This document shows, piece by piece, positions 17,732-25,953 of a DNA stretch of 64,000 nt; positions within the stretch are counted from its first letter, which is position 1; each line of letters begins with the position of its first letter. The notes beneath the pieces were generated by a model. The model searched no databases, was not told the origin of the DNA, and saw nothing but the letters and a program-made list of their open reading frames with translations. Source of the DNA: Pleionea sp052032335 (lineage in GTDB: Bacteria; Pseudomonadota; Gammaproteobacteria; Enterobacterales; Kangiellaceae); NCBI GenBank assembly GCA_052032335.1, contig JBPEWV010000145.1, forward strand, positions 1 through 64,000, read 5' to 3'. A program made the position numbers and the translations under genes.

Positions 17732-17748
17732 TTCATTTTCTGTGCCAA
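17732..17748 (-). promoter_or_regulatory. Sigma-54-type promoter of pilA
   Basis: On the minus strand the site reads TTGGCACAGAAAATGAA, against the consensus YTGGCACGRNNNTTGCW. The -24 GG element is perfect and the -12 element has TG with GA in place of GC. The predicted start near 17721 leaves a leader of about 36 nt before the pilA ATG at 17684. Confidence 0.75.
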
Positions 17749-17857
17749 GAATGCTAAGTAATTGTTACATAGTGTAATTCTTTGAATAGAACCCTAATGG
17801 ACTTTGACAAAACTTGGTATTATTAACAAAAAACGTCAATTTAGGTGACAAAATTTG

Positions 17858-18724
17858 TCACTTTTCGCCCAAGTTGACCCTCAAACTTAAATCCGTAGCT
17901 CGAACGTGTTTGGTTAAAGCACCGACGGATATAAAATCAACGCCAGACGCACCGATTTGAGAGAGCCTCTCAAGAGTTACGTCGCCTGATGCTTCGAGCT
18001 GACAAGTCACGTTGAGTTTATCGCGCATTTTTACAGCTTCTTTCATATTGTCTACCGTAAAGTTGTCCAACATGATGACGTCGGGTTTGGCTTTGAGTGC
18101 TGTTTCAAGCTCTTCCAGAGATTCAACTTCTACCTCGAGTTTGACGTTCGAATTGAGTTTTCTGGCCAGCTCTATGGCTGGTTTGATACCACCGGCAGTG
18201 GCAATGTGGTTTTCTTTGATCAGATAGGCATCAAAGAGCCCGACACGATGATTCTCACCACCTCCTACGGATACTGCGTATTTTTGCGCCTGACGGAGAC
18301 CGGGAATGGTTTTACGGGTATCGAGTAAGCGGCAGTTGGTGTTTTTTAGTTGGGCAACATACTGGTTTGTGACGGTTGCCGTGCCGGATAGAGTTTGCAG
18401 AAAATTCATCGCTGTTCGCTCGCCGGTTAATATCGCTCGCGCCTTGCCCTCGATGCGAAGCAGGCATTGATTGGCCTTTACCTGCTCGCCTTCTCTGGCT
18501 TCCCAGCTCAATTCAAGTGTTGGATCGAGTTGGTAGAAAGTCTCTTCGACCCAGGCGGTACCGCAGAGCACGGCATCTTCTCGGGTAATCAATGTCGCTG
18601 TCGCCACAGTGTTTTCAGGGATGAGTTGTGCGGTCAGATCGTGCCCGGGACTGCCTCCAAGATCTTCTGCCAATGCTTGCTGTACCGAATGTTTGATGTA
18701 GTCTTTTAGCGCCGCTGTCGTCAT
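17858..18724 (-). CDS. nadC: Nicotinate-nucleotide pyrophosphorylase (carboxylating) NadC
   Basis: Quinolinate phosphoribosyltransferase, which converts quinolinate and PRPP to nicotinate mononucleotide in de novo NAD synthesis. It has 288 residues. Visible elements are EDLGGSPGHDLTAQLIP near the N-terminus, GERTAMNFLQTLSGTAT near 100, the substrate-binding LLDTRKTIPGLRQAQKYAVSVGGGENHRVGL near 134-163 (shown here only by its DTRKTIPGLR core), and the barrel motif EVEVESLEE followed by IMLDNF. I use the ATG at 18724, preceded by AGGGT; a TTG codon directly before it is in frame. Its neighbours pilA and the DUF1631 gene match the P. aeruginosa order. Confidence 0.96.
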   Translation of the reverse strand: MTTAALKDYIKHSVQQALAEDLGGSPGHDLTAQLIPENTVATATLITREDAVLCGTAWVEETFYQLDPTLELSWEAREGEQVKANQCLLRIEGKARAILTGERTAMNFLQTLSGTATVTNQYVAQLKNTNCRLLDTRKTIPGLRQAQKYAVSVGGGENHRVGLFDAYLIKENHIATAGGIKPAIELARKLNSNVKLEVEVESLEELETALKAKPDVIMLDNFTVDNMKEAVKMRDKLNVTCQLEASGDVTLERLSQIGASGVDFISVGALTKHVRATDLSLRVNLGEK

Positions 18725-19163
18725 CAATAATTACCCTGTTCCGCGTTCGTCGCTATTGTATTGCGCTCGAGCTTGATAATCTACAGGCATATAAGGAAAG
18801 TTTATTATTTCAATTATTGGCCGATTTGAATCTCAGAATCGCTATAAAATGCGATGAATACTGCCATCTTACCGTCTGCTTGCAATTTGACCTGAAATTT
18901 CGTGAGGCTGATCACATTCGTTTTAAGCAAGCTGTTCTATCTTTATAGTCAGCAATTTCGAAAAGCGATCGTGATCACTGATATGGCAATTGAGTCAGTT
19001 GTAGAGAGGTACAGTGATCCGTTCAAGGAACCAATCCAGTAGTTTCCGATTAAGTCTCTCAAGGATGCCAGTTGGCAATCGCGCTGAATTAGCCGATCTG
19101 CAACGTGGCGCAACGCTGTATTTAGTCATATAGTTAATGACGAGGTTTGAGAGGACTCCTTAA
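18725..19163. other. Intergenic region between divergent nadC and DUF1631 genes
   Basis: About 440 bp with no ORF that looks coding. It must hold divergent promoters for nadC and the DUF1631 gene. Candidate hexamers (TTGACC at 18887-18892, TATAAA at 18843-18848) do not form a well-spaced pair, so I do not call a promoter. No clear hairpin or repeat. Confidence 0.5.
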
Positions 19164-21425
19164 GTGAGCAAGAAACCCCAAATCGTTCATTTCAGTAATG
19201 AATCGAAAGAAAATTTTGTCGGTGAGCAGCAGGCGTTGTCCGGTCTTGTAATGGGCATCAAGGACCTTGCGGTTTCAGAGCTCATGGACAAATTGAATAA
19301 AATGCTCAATTCGGCCGACGACAAATTGTTTGATATGGCCGATAAATCGAGTGAAGTGGTGTTTTTTAACTCCATGCGGCAAGTGAGAATTAAGCGCCAG
19401 GGGTTGGTGAATATTTTCAAGCAAGAGCTGGAATACAATTTTAAAAAGAAACTGGGAGTAACAACCAAGCACGGAGCACCCATCGACAATGTCGAAACGC
19501 TTGATCTGGACAGTTTGTCCATCGTGCAAGAGGACGATCTCGAAGAAGATCTGGCCATCGATGGAATGGTGAACAAAGGTCGCTCGGCCAATAAACAAGC
19601 TCTATCCTTTATTAGCGCCCGGCTCGATACCCTCTGCCCGAATAAAGTCATTAATGAAGAATCTAATCCTGTTGATCCTCGCATCATTGCAGAAGCTTTT
19701 AGAACCAGTTCACACAGTCTCGATTTAGATATGCAGTCTCGGTTAGTGGTGTTCAAGTTATTTGAACGTTGTGTTATCGATGAACTGGACGAGGTGTACA
19801 CAGAAATCAACGAAGAGCTGGCCGACAAAGGGATTCTACCCGATTTACACAAGCGCAAACCGAGACGAACTGAGAGAGAAAGGGCTGCCCAAAAGGGCGA
19901 ATCGAAAACTCAGACGAGTGATGAGCGCGAACGAATGCGCGATGAAGTTCGGGAAGAGGTCTTTAATACGCTTAGAGATTTGATTGGACAAAGAAAAGTA
20001 GCTTACCCGGAAGGGCAGCAGGTCGTTGACAACGAACAGCTGATGAAAGCGCTCACTCATTTGCAAAAAGATCAGGGCTATTCGGCCCAAGATTTACACA
20101 CGCCTGAACAGGTGAAGCAAATTTTGGGTGGTTTTTTACCGGCGACCAAAGGACATGTGAACGGCGGAACGATCGGAAACATGAACGATGATGTGATCGA
20201 CATTGTGACCATGTTGTTCGATTTTATTCTTGATGATCGCAATCTGCACAACGACATTAAAGCCTTACTCGCACGATTACAAATACCAATGCTAAAAGTA
20301 GGCATGGTAGATCGGAGCTTTTTCAGCGAACGTACCCACCCTGCGCGAAAACTTTTAAATGAGTTGTCTCATGCCGGAATCGGTTGGGCTCCAAGTGGTG
20401 ATGCGCACCGTGACCCATTGCTTAACAAACTGGCTGAAATCGTAGAGCGGGTCACCAACGATTTTCGTGATAATATTGAATTGTTTGAAGAGTTACTGAA
20501 AGATTTTGAAAACTTCAAGCAAACCGATATGAAGCGTTCGACCATTTTAGAGCGCCGCATGAAAGAAGCTGAAGAGGGAAGAGCTAAGGCTGATAATGCG
20601 AAACAAAGGGTTAACAGTGAAATTGTTCGGATGTGTCATGGAAGAGTCATAGCTGAACCCGTTAAGTGCATTTTAAAAGAAGCCTGGACCAACGTACTGT
20701 TTCTTGAAAGCTTGAAACCGAATAATACTGAGGGCTGGGAAAAAGCGCTCAAAGTCGCCGAGTTTCTGGTTTGGAGTGTTCAGCCGAAGAAATCAGAAGA
20801 TGCAAAAAACAAATTAAAACGGGTGATGCTCAGTCTGATAAAAAATTTAAGGTTGGGTATGGAGAAAATATCGTTTAATCCTTATCGAGCCAGTCAACTG
20901 CTGTCGGAGCTTGAAGAATGCCATCGTTCGATACTGGCGTTGCCGCTGAATGAATCGACAAAAACCTCGCCTGCGACAAAAAATAACGTTCAAAATACCG
21001 AGAACAATAGAGCACAAGAACACAAGGTGGTGGTAGAGCGCGTCACTAATGAAACGATTCAGGAATTGTCTTTGCCAGTTGAGCAACAGACCGATGCCGA
21101 GTCCGATCCGTACGCTCATCTGGAAATGGATGTTGCAGAAGATGACTCGGTGTTTGATCAGGTCGAGCAATTGCAGGCAGGATCCTGGGTCGAAATTACC
21201 GATAACGCGAATCAAACGCAACGATGCAAATTGGCAGCCTTTATCGCCTCGGTGAATAAATATATTTTCGTTAATCGAACAGGCATGAAAATAGCTGAGC
21301 TGAATAAGAAACGTCTTGCGGGTGGATTAAAGCAAAAAGCCATTCGATTACTGGACGATGCAGCGCTGTTTGATCGGGCTTTGGAGTCGGTAATAACCAA
21401 TTTACGCAGTATGAAAGAGGCCTAG
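19164..21425 (+). CDS. DUF1631 family protein with PilZ-like C-terminus
   Basis: A 753-residue cytoplasmic protein of the DUF1631 family, of unproven function and sometimes mislabelled as thymidine phosphorylase. It is mostly helical and highly charged, with a conserved N-terminus (SELMDKLNKMLNSADDKLFDMADKS and FFNSMRQVR, near residues 38-75) and a conserved middle NDDVIDIVTMLFDFILDD near 343-360 with KVGMVDRSFFS near 377. The last 90 residues (GSWVEI, RCKLAAFIASVNKYIFVNRTGMKIAE) resemble a PilZ-like beta domain. The start is a GTG 7-12 bp after AGAGGACT. Its location between nadC and ampD is the same as in P. aeruginosa. A role in cyclic-di-GMP signalling is only a possibility. Confidence 0.85.
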   Translation: MSKKPQIVHFSNESKENFVGEQQALSGLVMGIKDLAVSELMDKLNKMLNSADDKLFDMADKSSEVVFFNSMRQVRIKRQGLVNIFKQELEYNFKKKLGVTTKHGAPIDNVETLDLDSLSIVQEDDLEEDLAIDGMVNKGRSANKQALSFISARLDTLCPNKVINEESNPVDPRIIAEAFRTSSHSLDLDMQSRLVVFKLFERCVIDELDEVYTEINEELADKGILPDLHKRKPRRTERERAAQKGESKTQTSDERERMRDEVREEVFNTLRDLIGQRKVAYPEGQQVVDNEQLMKALTHLQKDQGYSAQDLHTPEQVKQILGGFLPATKGHVNGGTIGNMNDDVIDIVTMLFDFILDDRNLHNDIKALLARLQIPMLKVGMVDRSFFSERTHPARKLLNELSHAGIGWAPSGDAHRDPLLNKLAEIVERVTNDFRDNIELFEELLKDFENFKQTDMKRSTILERRMKEAEEGRAKADNAKQRVNSEIVRMCHGRVIAEPVKCILKEAWTNVLFLESLKPNNTEGWEKALKVAEFLVWSVQPKKSEDAKNKLKRVMLSLIKNLRLGMEKISFNPYRASQLLSELEECHRSILALPLNESTKTSPATKNNVQNTENNRAQEHKVVVERVTNETIQELSLPVEQQTDAESDPYAHLEMDVAEDDSVFDQVEQLQAGSWVEITDNANQTQRCKLAAFIASVNKYIFVNRTGMKIAELNKKRLAGGLKQKAIRLLDDAALFDRALESVITNLRSMKEA

Positions 21426-21516
21426 TCACCTCTCCTAGAGCCATTTTTGCTGCTTGCTTTTTATTTTGGTTCTTTGTCTAATGCGCGTTAAGTATTATCG
21501 ACAGGATTAACAGCCT

Positions 21517-22062
21517 TTGATTTATCAACCTGCGCGACAATGTCCTTCTCCACACTTTAATGAACGGCCCGATCAAACTGCGGTCGACTTGCTTGTGATT
21601 CATAATATCAGTTTGCCACCAGAACGCTTTGGCGGCGGCGAGATAGAGCAATTCTTTCAAGGTACATTAGACTGCGAGCAACATCCTTACTTTCAAACCA
21701 TTCGTGATTTAAAAGTATCCAGCCATTTTTTAATTTCTCGGGAGGGACAGGTTACACAGTTTGTAGATTGCAATAACCGTGCGTGGCACGCGGGTCAGTC
21801 GGTGTGGCAAGGGCGGGACAATTGCAATGATTATTCCATTGGTGTTGAGCTGGAAGGGACCGATACCATTCCCTACACCGATTTGCAGTATCAAACTTTG
21901 GTCAAACTGACTCGCTGGATCCAAAAACACTATCCGGCTATTACGAGCGAGCGAATAGTGGGGCACAGCGACATTGCGCCGGGAAGAAAAACCGATCCTG
22001 GCCCGGCTTTCGACTGGAAGCATTTTCATTTCCTGTTAAATACGCTTAAACTAAATCAATGA
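21517..22062 (+). CDS. ampD: 1,6-anhydro-N-acetylmuramyl-L-alanine amidase AmpD
   Basis: Cytoplasmic zinc amidase that removes the peptide from anhydromuropeptides in cell-wall recycling; its loss derepresses AmpC in bacteria with ampR. It has 181 residues and is of the Amidase_2 type. The zinc ligands are visible as LLVIHNISLPP (His about 29), and in GHSDIAPGRKTDPGPAFDW near 148-166 the His and Asp; NYCSIGVELEG-type core is NDYSIGVELEG near 104. The only possible in-frame start after an upstream stop at 21508 is a TTG at 21517. It is followed by ampE after 31 bp. Confidence 0.95.
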   Translation: MIYQPARQCPSPHFNERPDQTAVDLLVIHNISLPPERFGGGEIEQFFQGTLDCEQHPYFQTIRDLKVSSHFLISREGQVTQFVDCNNRAWHAGQSVWQGRDNCNDYSIGVELEGTDTIPYTDLQYQTLVKLTRWIQKHYPAITSERIVGHSDIAPGRKTDPGPAFDWKHFHFLLNTLKLNQ

Positions 22063-22093
22063 TTCAACTGTGTTTTCCTAAAAAGGAATATCA

Positions 22094-22891
22094 ATGACTT
22101 TATTAATTTTGGTGGGAGTCCTGCTACTGGAAACGTTTTGGACTCAGCTATCGCAACTACGTAACCATCAATTGATCGAGCAATACTCGTCGAGCTGGCA
22201 AAAAGTTTTTAACAAAAATGGCGCGCATACGCCCTGGTTTGTGGTAGCTGTTGTGATGCTCCCTCCGGTATTGATTTTGGCTGTTCTATTGAATGGACAA
22301 CACGGCTTTGTGGGATTTCTTTTTGAGTTGATTTTAGGATTGATCATTGTCTCATGGAGCCTTGGGCCGATGAACCTGAATGCGTTTTATCATCAACTGG
22401 AAGATCAGGATGAACTGGACGAAGATGAGCTGGCCAAAGAATTGTTTCAGTACGTTCACAATGCTTATTTTGGGATAATTTTCTGGTTTGTTCTGCTTGG
22501 GCCTGTGGCGGCATTGGCCTATCGAATGGTATTGGTTTTGTCAGAACTCAAGCAAGAAGACGAGAATGCAAAGGAGGCCCCGGTAACCTCGGTAGAAACG
22601 TTAAATTGCTTCAAGCAGTTGTTTTTCGTTATCGACTGGGTGCCTGCCCGAGTCAGTGGCTTCCTGTTTTTGTTAACGGGCAATTTTGCCGCAGGTTTCG
22701 GAACTCTGAAGTCGAGGTTATCGCAAACCAGTTACTCTGAGAACTCTATCGAACTGGTTCAAGAAACCGGGTTTAAAGCAATGGCTCTCCAAGGCGACGA
22801 AAACCCGTTGACCGCTGCCCGCCAGTTGACAGAGCGCAGTTTGTTGTTATTGATGGTGTTGATCGCTCTTATAACCTTCTTTCAGCTTTAG
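22094..22891 (+). CDS. ampE: Regulatory signalling inner-membrane protein AmpE
   Basis: Integral membrane protein of 265 residues, family AmpE/CobD-like, encoded with ampD. Hydrophobic segments lie near residues 2-12, 49-66, 71-92, 130-150, 190-205 and 248-264. Family motifs visible are SWSLGPMNLN near 91 and the acidic stretch LEDQDELDEDELAKELF near 105, followed by NAYFGIIFWFVLLGPVAALAYR. A sensory or transport role has been proposed for AmpE, but the function is not settled. The ampDE pair is the standard arrangement. Confidence 0.93.
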   Translation: MTLLILVGVLLLETFWTQLSQLRNHQLIEQYSSSWQKVFNKNGAHTPWFVVAVVMLPPVLILAVLLNGQHGFVGFLFELILGLIIVSWSLGPMNLNAFYHQLEDQDELDEDELAKELFQYVHNAYFGIIFWFVLLGPVAALAYRMVLVLSELKQEDENAKEAPVTSVETLNCFKQLFFVIDWVPARVSGFLFLLTGNFAAGFGTLKSRLSQTSYSENSIELVQETGFKAMALQGDENPLTAARQLTERSLLLLMVLIALITFFQL

Positions 22892-22925
22892 GGTGCACCG
22901 ATATGGTGCGCCGGATGGGCTTTTC
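22892..22925 (+). terminator. Probable terminator after ampE
   Basis: Stem GGTGCACC (22892-22899) / GGTGCGCC (22905-22912, one G-U pair) with a GATAT loop starting at the ampE stop. A T-rich run TTTTCTT follows after a few bases. Confidence 0.5.
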
Positions 22926-23250
22926 TTGTAAGTTAATTCCAATATTAAGGTAATAATTCAAAGATACTTTCATTAATTATGTAAATTAATTACAAAAAAG
23001 CACTGGTATGTCCTTCATTTTGCACTGTCCTCTGGTATCATACGGCCCAAAATTAGCGTTATCGTCTGGTTTCGCTTCGAAATCGACTCAAATTTAAGAC
23101 AACAAGATCCAATATTGGCCAATCGCCGTTAATCTCTGACTAACAGGCGAGAAGACGCCTCATTCGCAATGGTGAAAATATTGGTCTTTACTTACATCAA
23201 CATAGTTACCTTCAATGGTATAAAACGAAAAAGAAAGAGGAACCCAGTTC
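22913..23250. other. Upstream region of aceE
   Basis: About 340 bp with no pdhR gene, which precedes aceE in enterics. It contains an extended -10 (TGG-TATCAT at 23033-23041) and a leader of about 200 nt. The leader has a small hairpin AGGCG...CGCCT around 23145-23160 and a palindromic CCAATATTGG near 23111-23120. No ORF supported. Confidence 0.5.
23033..23041 (+). promoter_or_regulatory. Candidate aceE promoter (extended -10)
   Basis: TGG directly precedes TATCAT (23036-23041). No strong -35 at 17 bp. Transcription from near 23048 would give an aceE leader of about 200 nt. Confidence 0.4.
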
Positions 23251-25920
23251 ATGGCGGTTGATTCCAAAAATGACGTTGATCCTATCGAAACGCAAGAGTG
23301 GCTTGAATCTCTTGATGCGGTTTTGGAAGAAGAAGGGGTTGAGCGAGCGCATTACTTGCTTGAGCGATTGATTGACAAAGCTCGACGTTCGGGCGCACAC
23401 ATTCCCTACGATGCGACTACTGCTTACCTGAACACCATTCCTCCATCACAAGAAGCGCACATTCCGGGCGATCAAGAAATGGAACGTCGTTTGCGATCGT
23501 TGATCCGTTGGAACGCTATTGCGATTGTACTTCAGGCGACTAAGAAAGATTTGGATTTGGGAGGACACCTGTCCAGCTTTGCCTCATCTGCAACGCTTTA
23601 TGATGTTGGTTTTAATCATTTTTTTCGGGGCGATACCGAAGATTTCGGTGGCGATCTGGTTTATTTTCAAGGGCATGCTTCTCCCGGGATATACGCTCGA
23701 GCCTACCTTGAAGGACGTTTAAACGAAGAGCAGTTGTCTGGCTTTCGTCAAGAGGCTGATGGCAGCGGTTTATCGTCTTACCCGCATCCTTGGCTAATGC
23801 CCGATTTCTGGCAGTTCCCGACTGTTTCCATGGGGCTTGGACCGATCAGTGCGATTTATCAGGCGCGGTTTTTAAAATATTTGGAAGATCGTGGTTTAAC
23901 CAAAACCAAAGGCCGTAAAGTTTGGGCCTTTTTGGGTGACGGTGAAATGGATGAGCCCGAATCTTTAGGAGCCATTTCGTTAGCCGGTCGGGAAAAACTC
24001 GATAATCTTATTTTCGTCATCAATTGTAATTTGCAGCGACTTGACGGTCCTGTTCGTGGTAATGGCAAAATCATTCAGGAGCTCGAAGGCGATTTCCGTG
24101 GTTCAGGCTGGAACGTGTTAAAAGTCATCTGGGGTCGTTATTGGGATCCGTTAATTGCCCGTGACACAGATGGACTGCTGCTGAAAACCATGGAAGAAAC
24201 CGTTGACGGGGAGTATCAGAACTGCAAAGCCAAAGGTGGTAAATACACCCGTGAAAATTTCTTCGGTAAGCACCCAAAGCTGTTGGAGATGGTTGCCAAC
24301 ATGTCCGATCAAGATATTTGGCGTTTGAATCGTGGAGGCCACGATCCAACAAAAGTTTATGCTGCTTATCACAAAGCGGTGAATCATAAAGGTCAGCCGA
24401 CCGTAATATTGGCAAAAACCGTTAAAGGGTACGGCATGGGCGAGAGCGGCGAAGGGAAGAACGTGTCGCATCAGGTTAAAAAAATGAACCTGGAAGCCTT
24501 GAAACATTTCCGCGATCGCTTCAACGTGCCGATTAAAGACGAAGATCTTGAAAACGTACCCTTTTATCATCCCGGAGAAGACAGTCCGGAAATCAAATAC
24601 TTGCAAGAGCGTCGTAAAGCACTGGGCGGGTATGTTCCTTCGCGTCGCGCTAAGTCGGAAGCGATTGAAGTTCCTCCGCTTAAGGCGTTCGATTCGATTA
24701 CCAAAGGCACTGACGGCCGTGAAATTTCGACCACCATGGCATTCGTTCGTATATTGAACGTCTTGCTGAAGGACAAAAAAATCGGTAAGCGAGTGGTGCC
24801 GATTGTTCCTGATGAAGCCAGAACTTTTGGTATGGAAGGGATGTTCCGTCAATACGGTATCTACTCTTCGGTCGGTCAGTTATACGATCCCGTTGACTCG
24901 GATCAGGTCATGTTTTATCGCGAAGATAAAAAAGGACAAATTCTTGAAGAAGGCATCAATGAGGCAGGTGCGTTTTCCAGCTGGCTTGCGGCAGCAACCA
25001 GCTATTCGACCAATAATCTGCCAATGATTCCGTTTTATATTTATTACTCCATGTTTGGTTTCCAGCGTATTGGTGATCTCGCCTGGATGGCAGGTGACAT
25101 GCAAGCGCGAGGGTTCTTGATTGGTGGTACTGCAGGGCGAACCACCTTAAATGGAGAAGGCTTGCAGCATCAAGATGGACACAGTCACATCCTGGCGTCG
25201 ACGGTACCCAATTGCGTCAGCTACGATCCAACCTACGCTTATGAATTGGCATTAATCGTACGTGATGGCATGCGTCGTATGTATGAAAATCAAGAAAATG
25301 TTTATTACTACATCACGACCATGAATGAAAACTACGAGCATCCTGCCATGCCGGAAGGTGCAGAAGAGGGCATCATCAAAGGTATGTACAAATTGAAGGC
25401 GGGCGCGAAATCGAAAAAAGGTCAGGCTCGTGTGCAATTACTTGGATGTGGCACCATTTTGCGCGAGGTTGAAGCGGCCGCTGAAATGCTGAGAAATGAC
25501 TGGAAAGTGGAATCAGACATCTGGAGCGTTACCAGTTTCAACGAATTACGACGTGAAGGTTTGGCGATTGACAGAGAAAATCTGTTGAATCCAAACAAAA
25601 AGCCAAAGCAATCGTTTGTCACAAAGAGTTTGGAAAATCATGACGGGCCGGTAGTGGCAGCGACCGATTATATGAAAGTGTACGCCGACCAAATTCGACA
25701 ATGGGTTCCCGGAAACTATCGAGTGCTGGGAACCGACGGGTTTGGTCGTTCCGACAGCCGGGCCAACCTGAGAGACTTTTTCGAAGTGGATCGCAATTAC
25801 ATTACGATTGCCGCTCTGATGGCTCTTTCAGAAGACGGCGAAATCGATCGAAAGAAAGTTTCGGAAGCGTTGAAAAAATACAAAATCGACGTTAACAAAC
25901 CCAATCCGCTCACTGCTTAA
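23251..25920 (+). CDS. aceE: Pyruvate dehydrogenase E1 component, homodimeric type
   Basis: Thiamine-diphosphate enzyme that decarboxylates pyruvate and reductively acetylates the lipoyl groups of AceF. Its 889 residues and domain order are those of the single-chain E1 of Gammaproteobacteria, not the alpha/beta type. The ThDP motif begins FLGDGEMDEPESLGA near residue 227 and ends with NCNLQ near 258. The N-terminal E2-binding segment (about 1-50) is present, as are the active-site stretch GLQHQDGHSH near 636 and a complete C-terminal transketolase-like domain. AGGAACC precedes the ATG. It heads the aceE-aceF-lpd cluster. Confidence 0.98.
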   Translation: MAVDSKNDVDPIETQEWLESLDAVLEEEGVERAHYLLERLIDKARRSGAHIPYDATTAYLNTIPPSQEAHIPGDQEMERRLRSLIRWNAIAIVLQATKKDLDLGGHLSSFASSATLYDVGFNHFFRGDTEDFGGDLVYFQGHASPGIYARAYLEGRLNEEQLSGFRQEADGSGLSSYPHPWLMPDFWQFPTVSMGLGPISAIYQARFLKYLEDRGLTKTKGRKVWAFLGDGEMDEPESLGAISLAGREKLDNLIFVINCNLQRLDGPVRGNGKIIQELEGDFRGSGWNVLKVIWGRYWDPLIARDTDGLLLKTMEETVDGEYQNCKAKGGKYTRENFFGKHPKLLEMVANMSDQDIWRLNRGGHDPTKVYAAYHKAVNHKGQPTVILAKTVKGYGMGESGEGKNVSHQVKKMNLEALKHFRDRFNVPIKDEDLENVPFYHPGEDSPEIKYLQERRKALGGYVPSRRAKSEAIEVPPLKAFDSITKGTDGREISTTMAFVRILNVLLKDKKIGKRVVPIVPDEARTFGMEGMFRQYGIYSSVGQLYDPVDSDQVMFYREDKKGQILEEGINEAGAFSSWLAAATSYSTNNLPMIPFYIYYSMFGFQRIGDLAWMAGDMQARGFLIGGTAGRTTLNGEGLQHQDGHSHILASTVPNCVSYDPTYAYELALIVRDGMRRMYENQENVYYYITTMNENYEHPAMPEGAEEGIIKGMYKLKAGAKSKKGQARVQLLGCGTILREVEAAAEMLRNDWKVESDIWSVTSFNELRREGLAIDRENLLNPNKKPKQSFVTKSLENHDGPVVAATDYMKVYADQIRQWVPGNYRVLGTDGFGRSDSRANLRDFFEVDRNYITIAALMALSEDGEIDRKKVSEALKKYKIDVNKPNPLTA

Positions 25921-25953
25921 GCGTCGAGAAAAGAACAAATTCTGGAGAATATT

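Noticed and set aside
19187..19858. 223-codon minus-strand ORF inside the DUF1631 gene
   Set aside because: Ser-, Leu- and Arg-rich shadow of a charged helical protein on the other strand.
24151..24852. 233-codon minus-strand ORF inside aceE
   Set aside because: It is antisense to a strongly conserved enzyme gene and has no protein-like features; typical long shadow in high-bias coding sequence.
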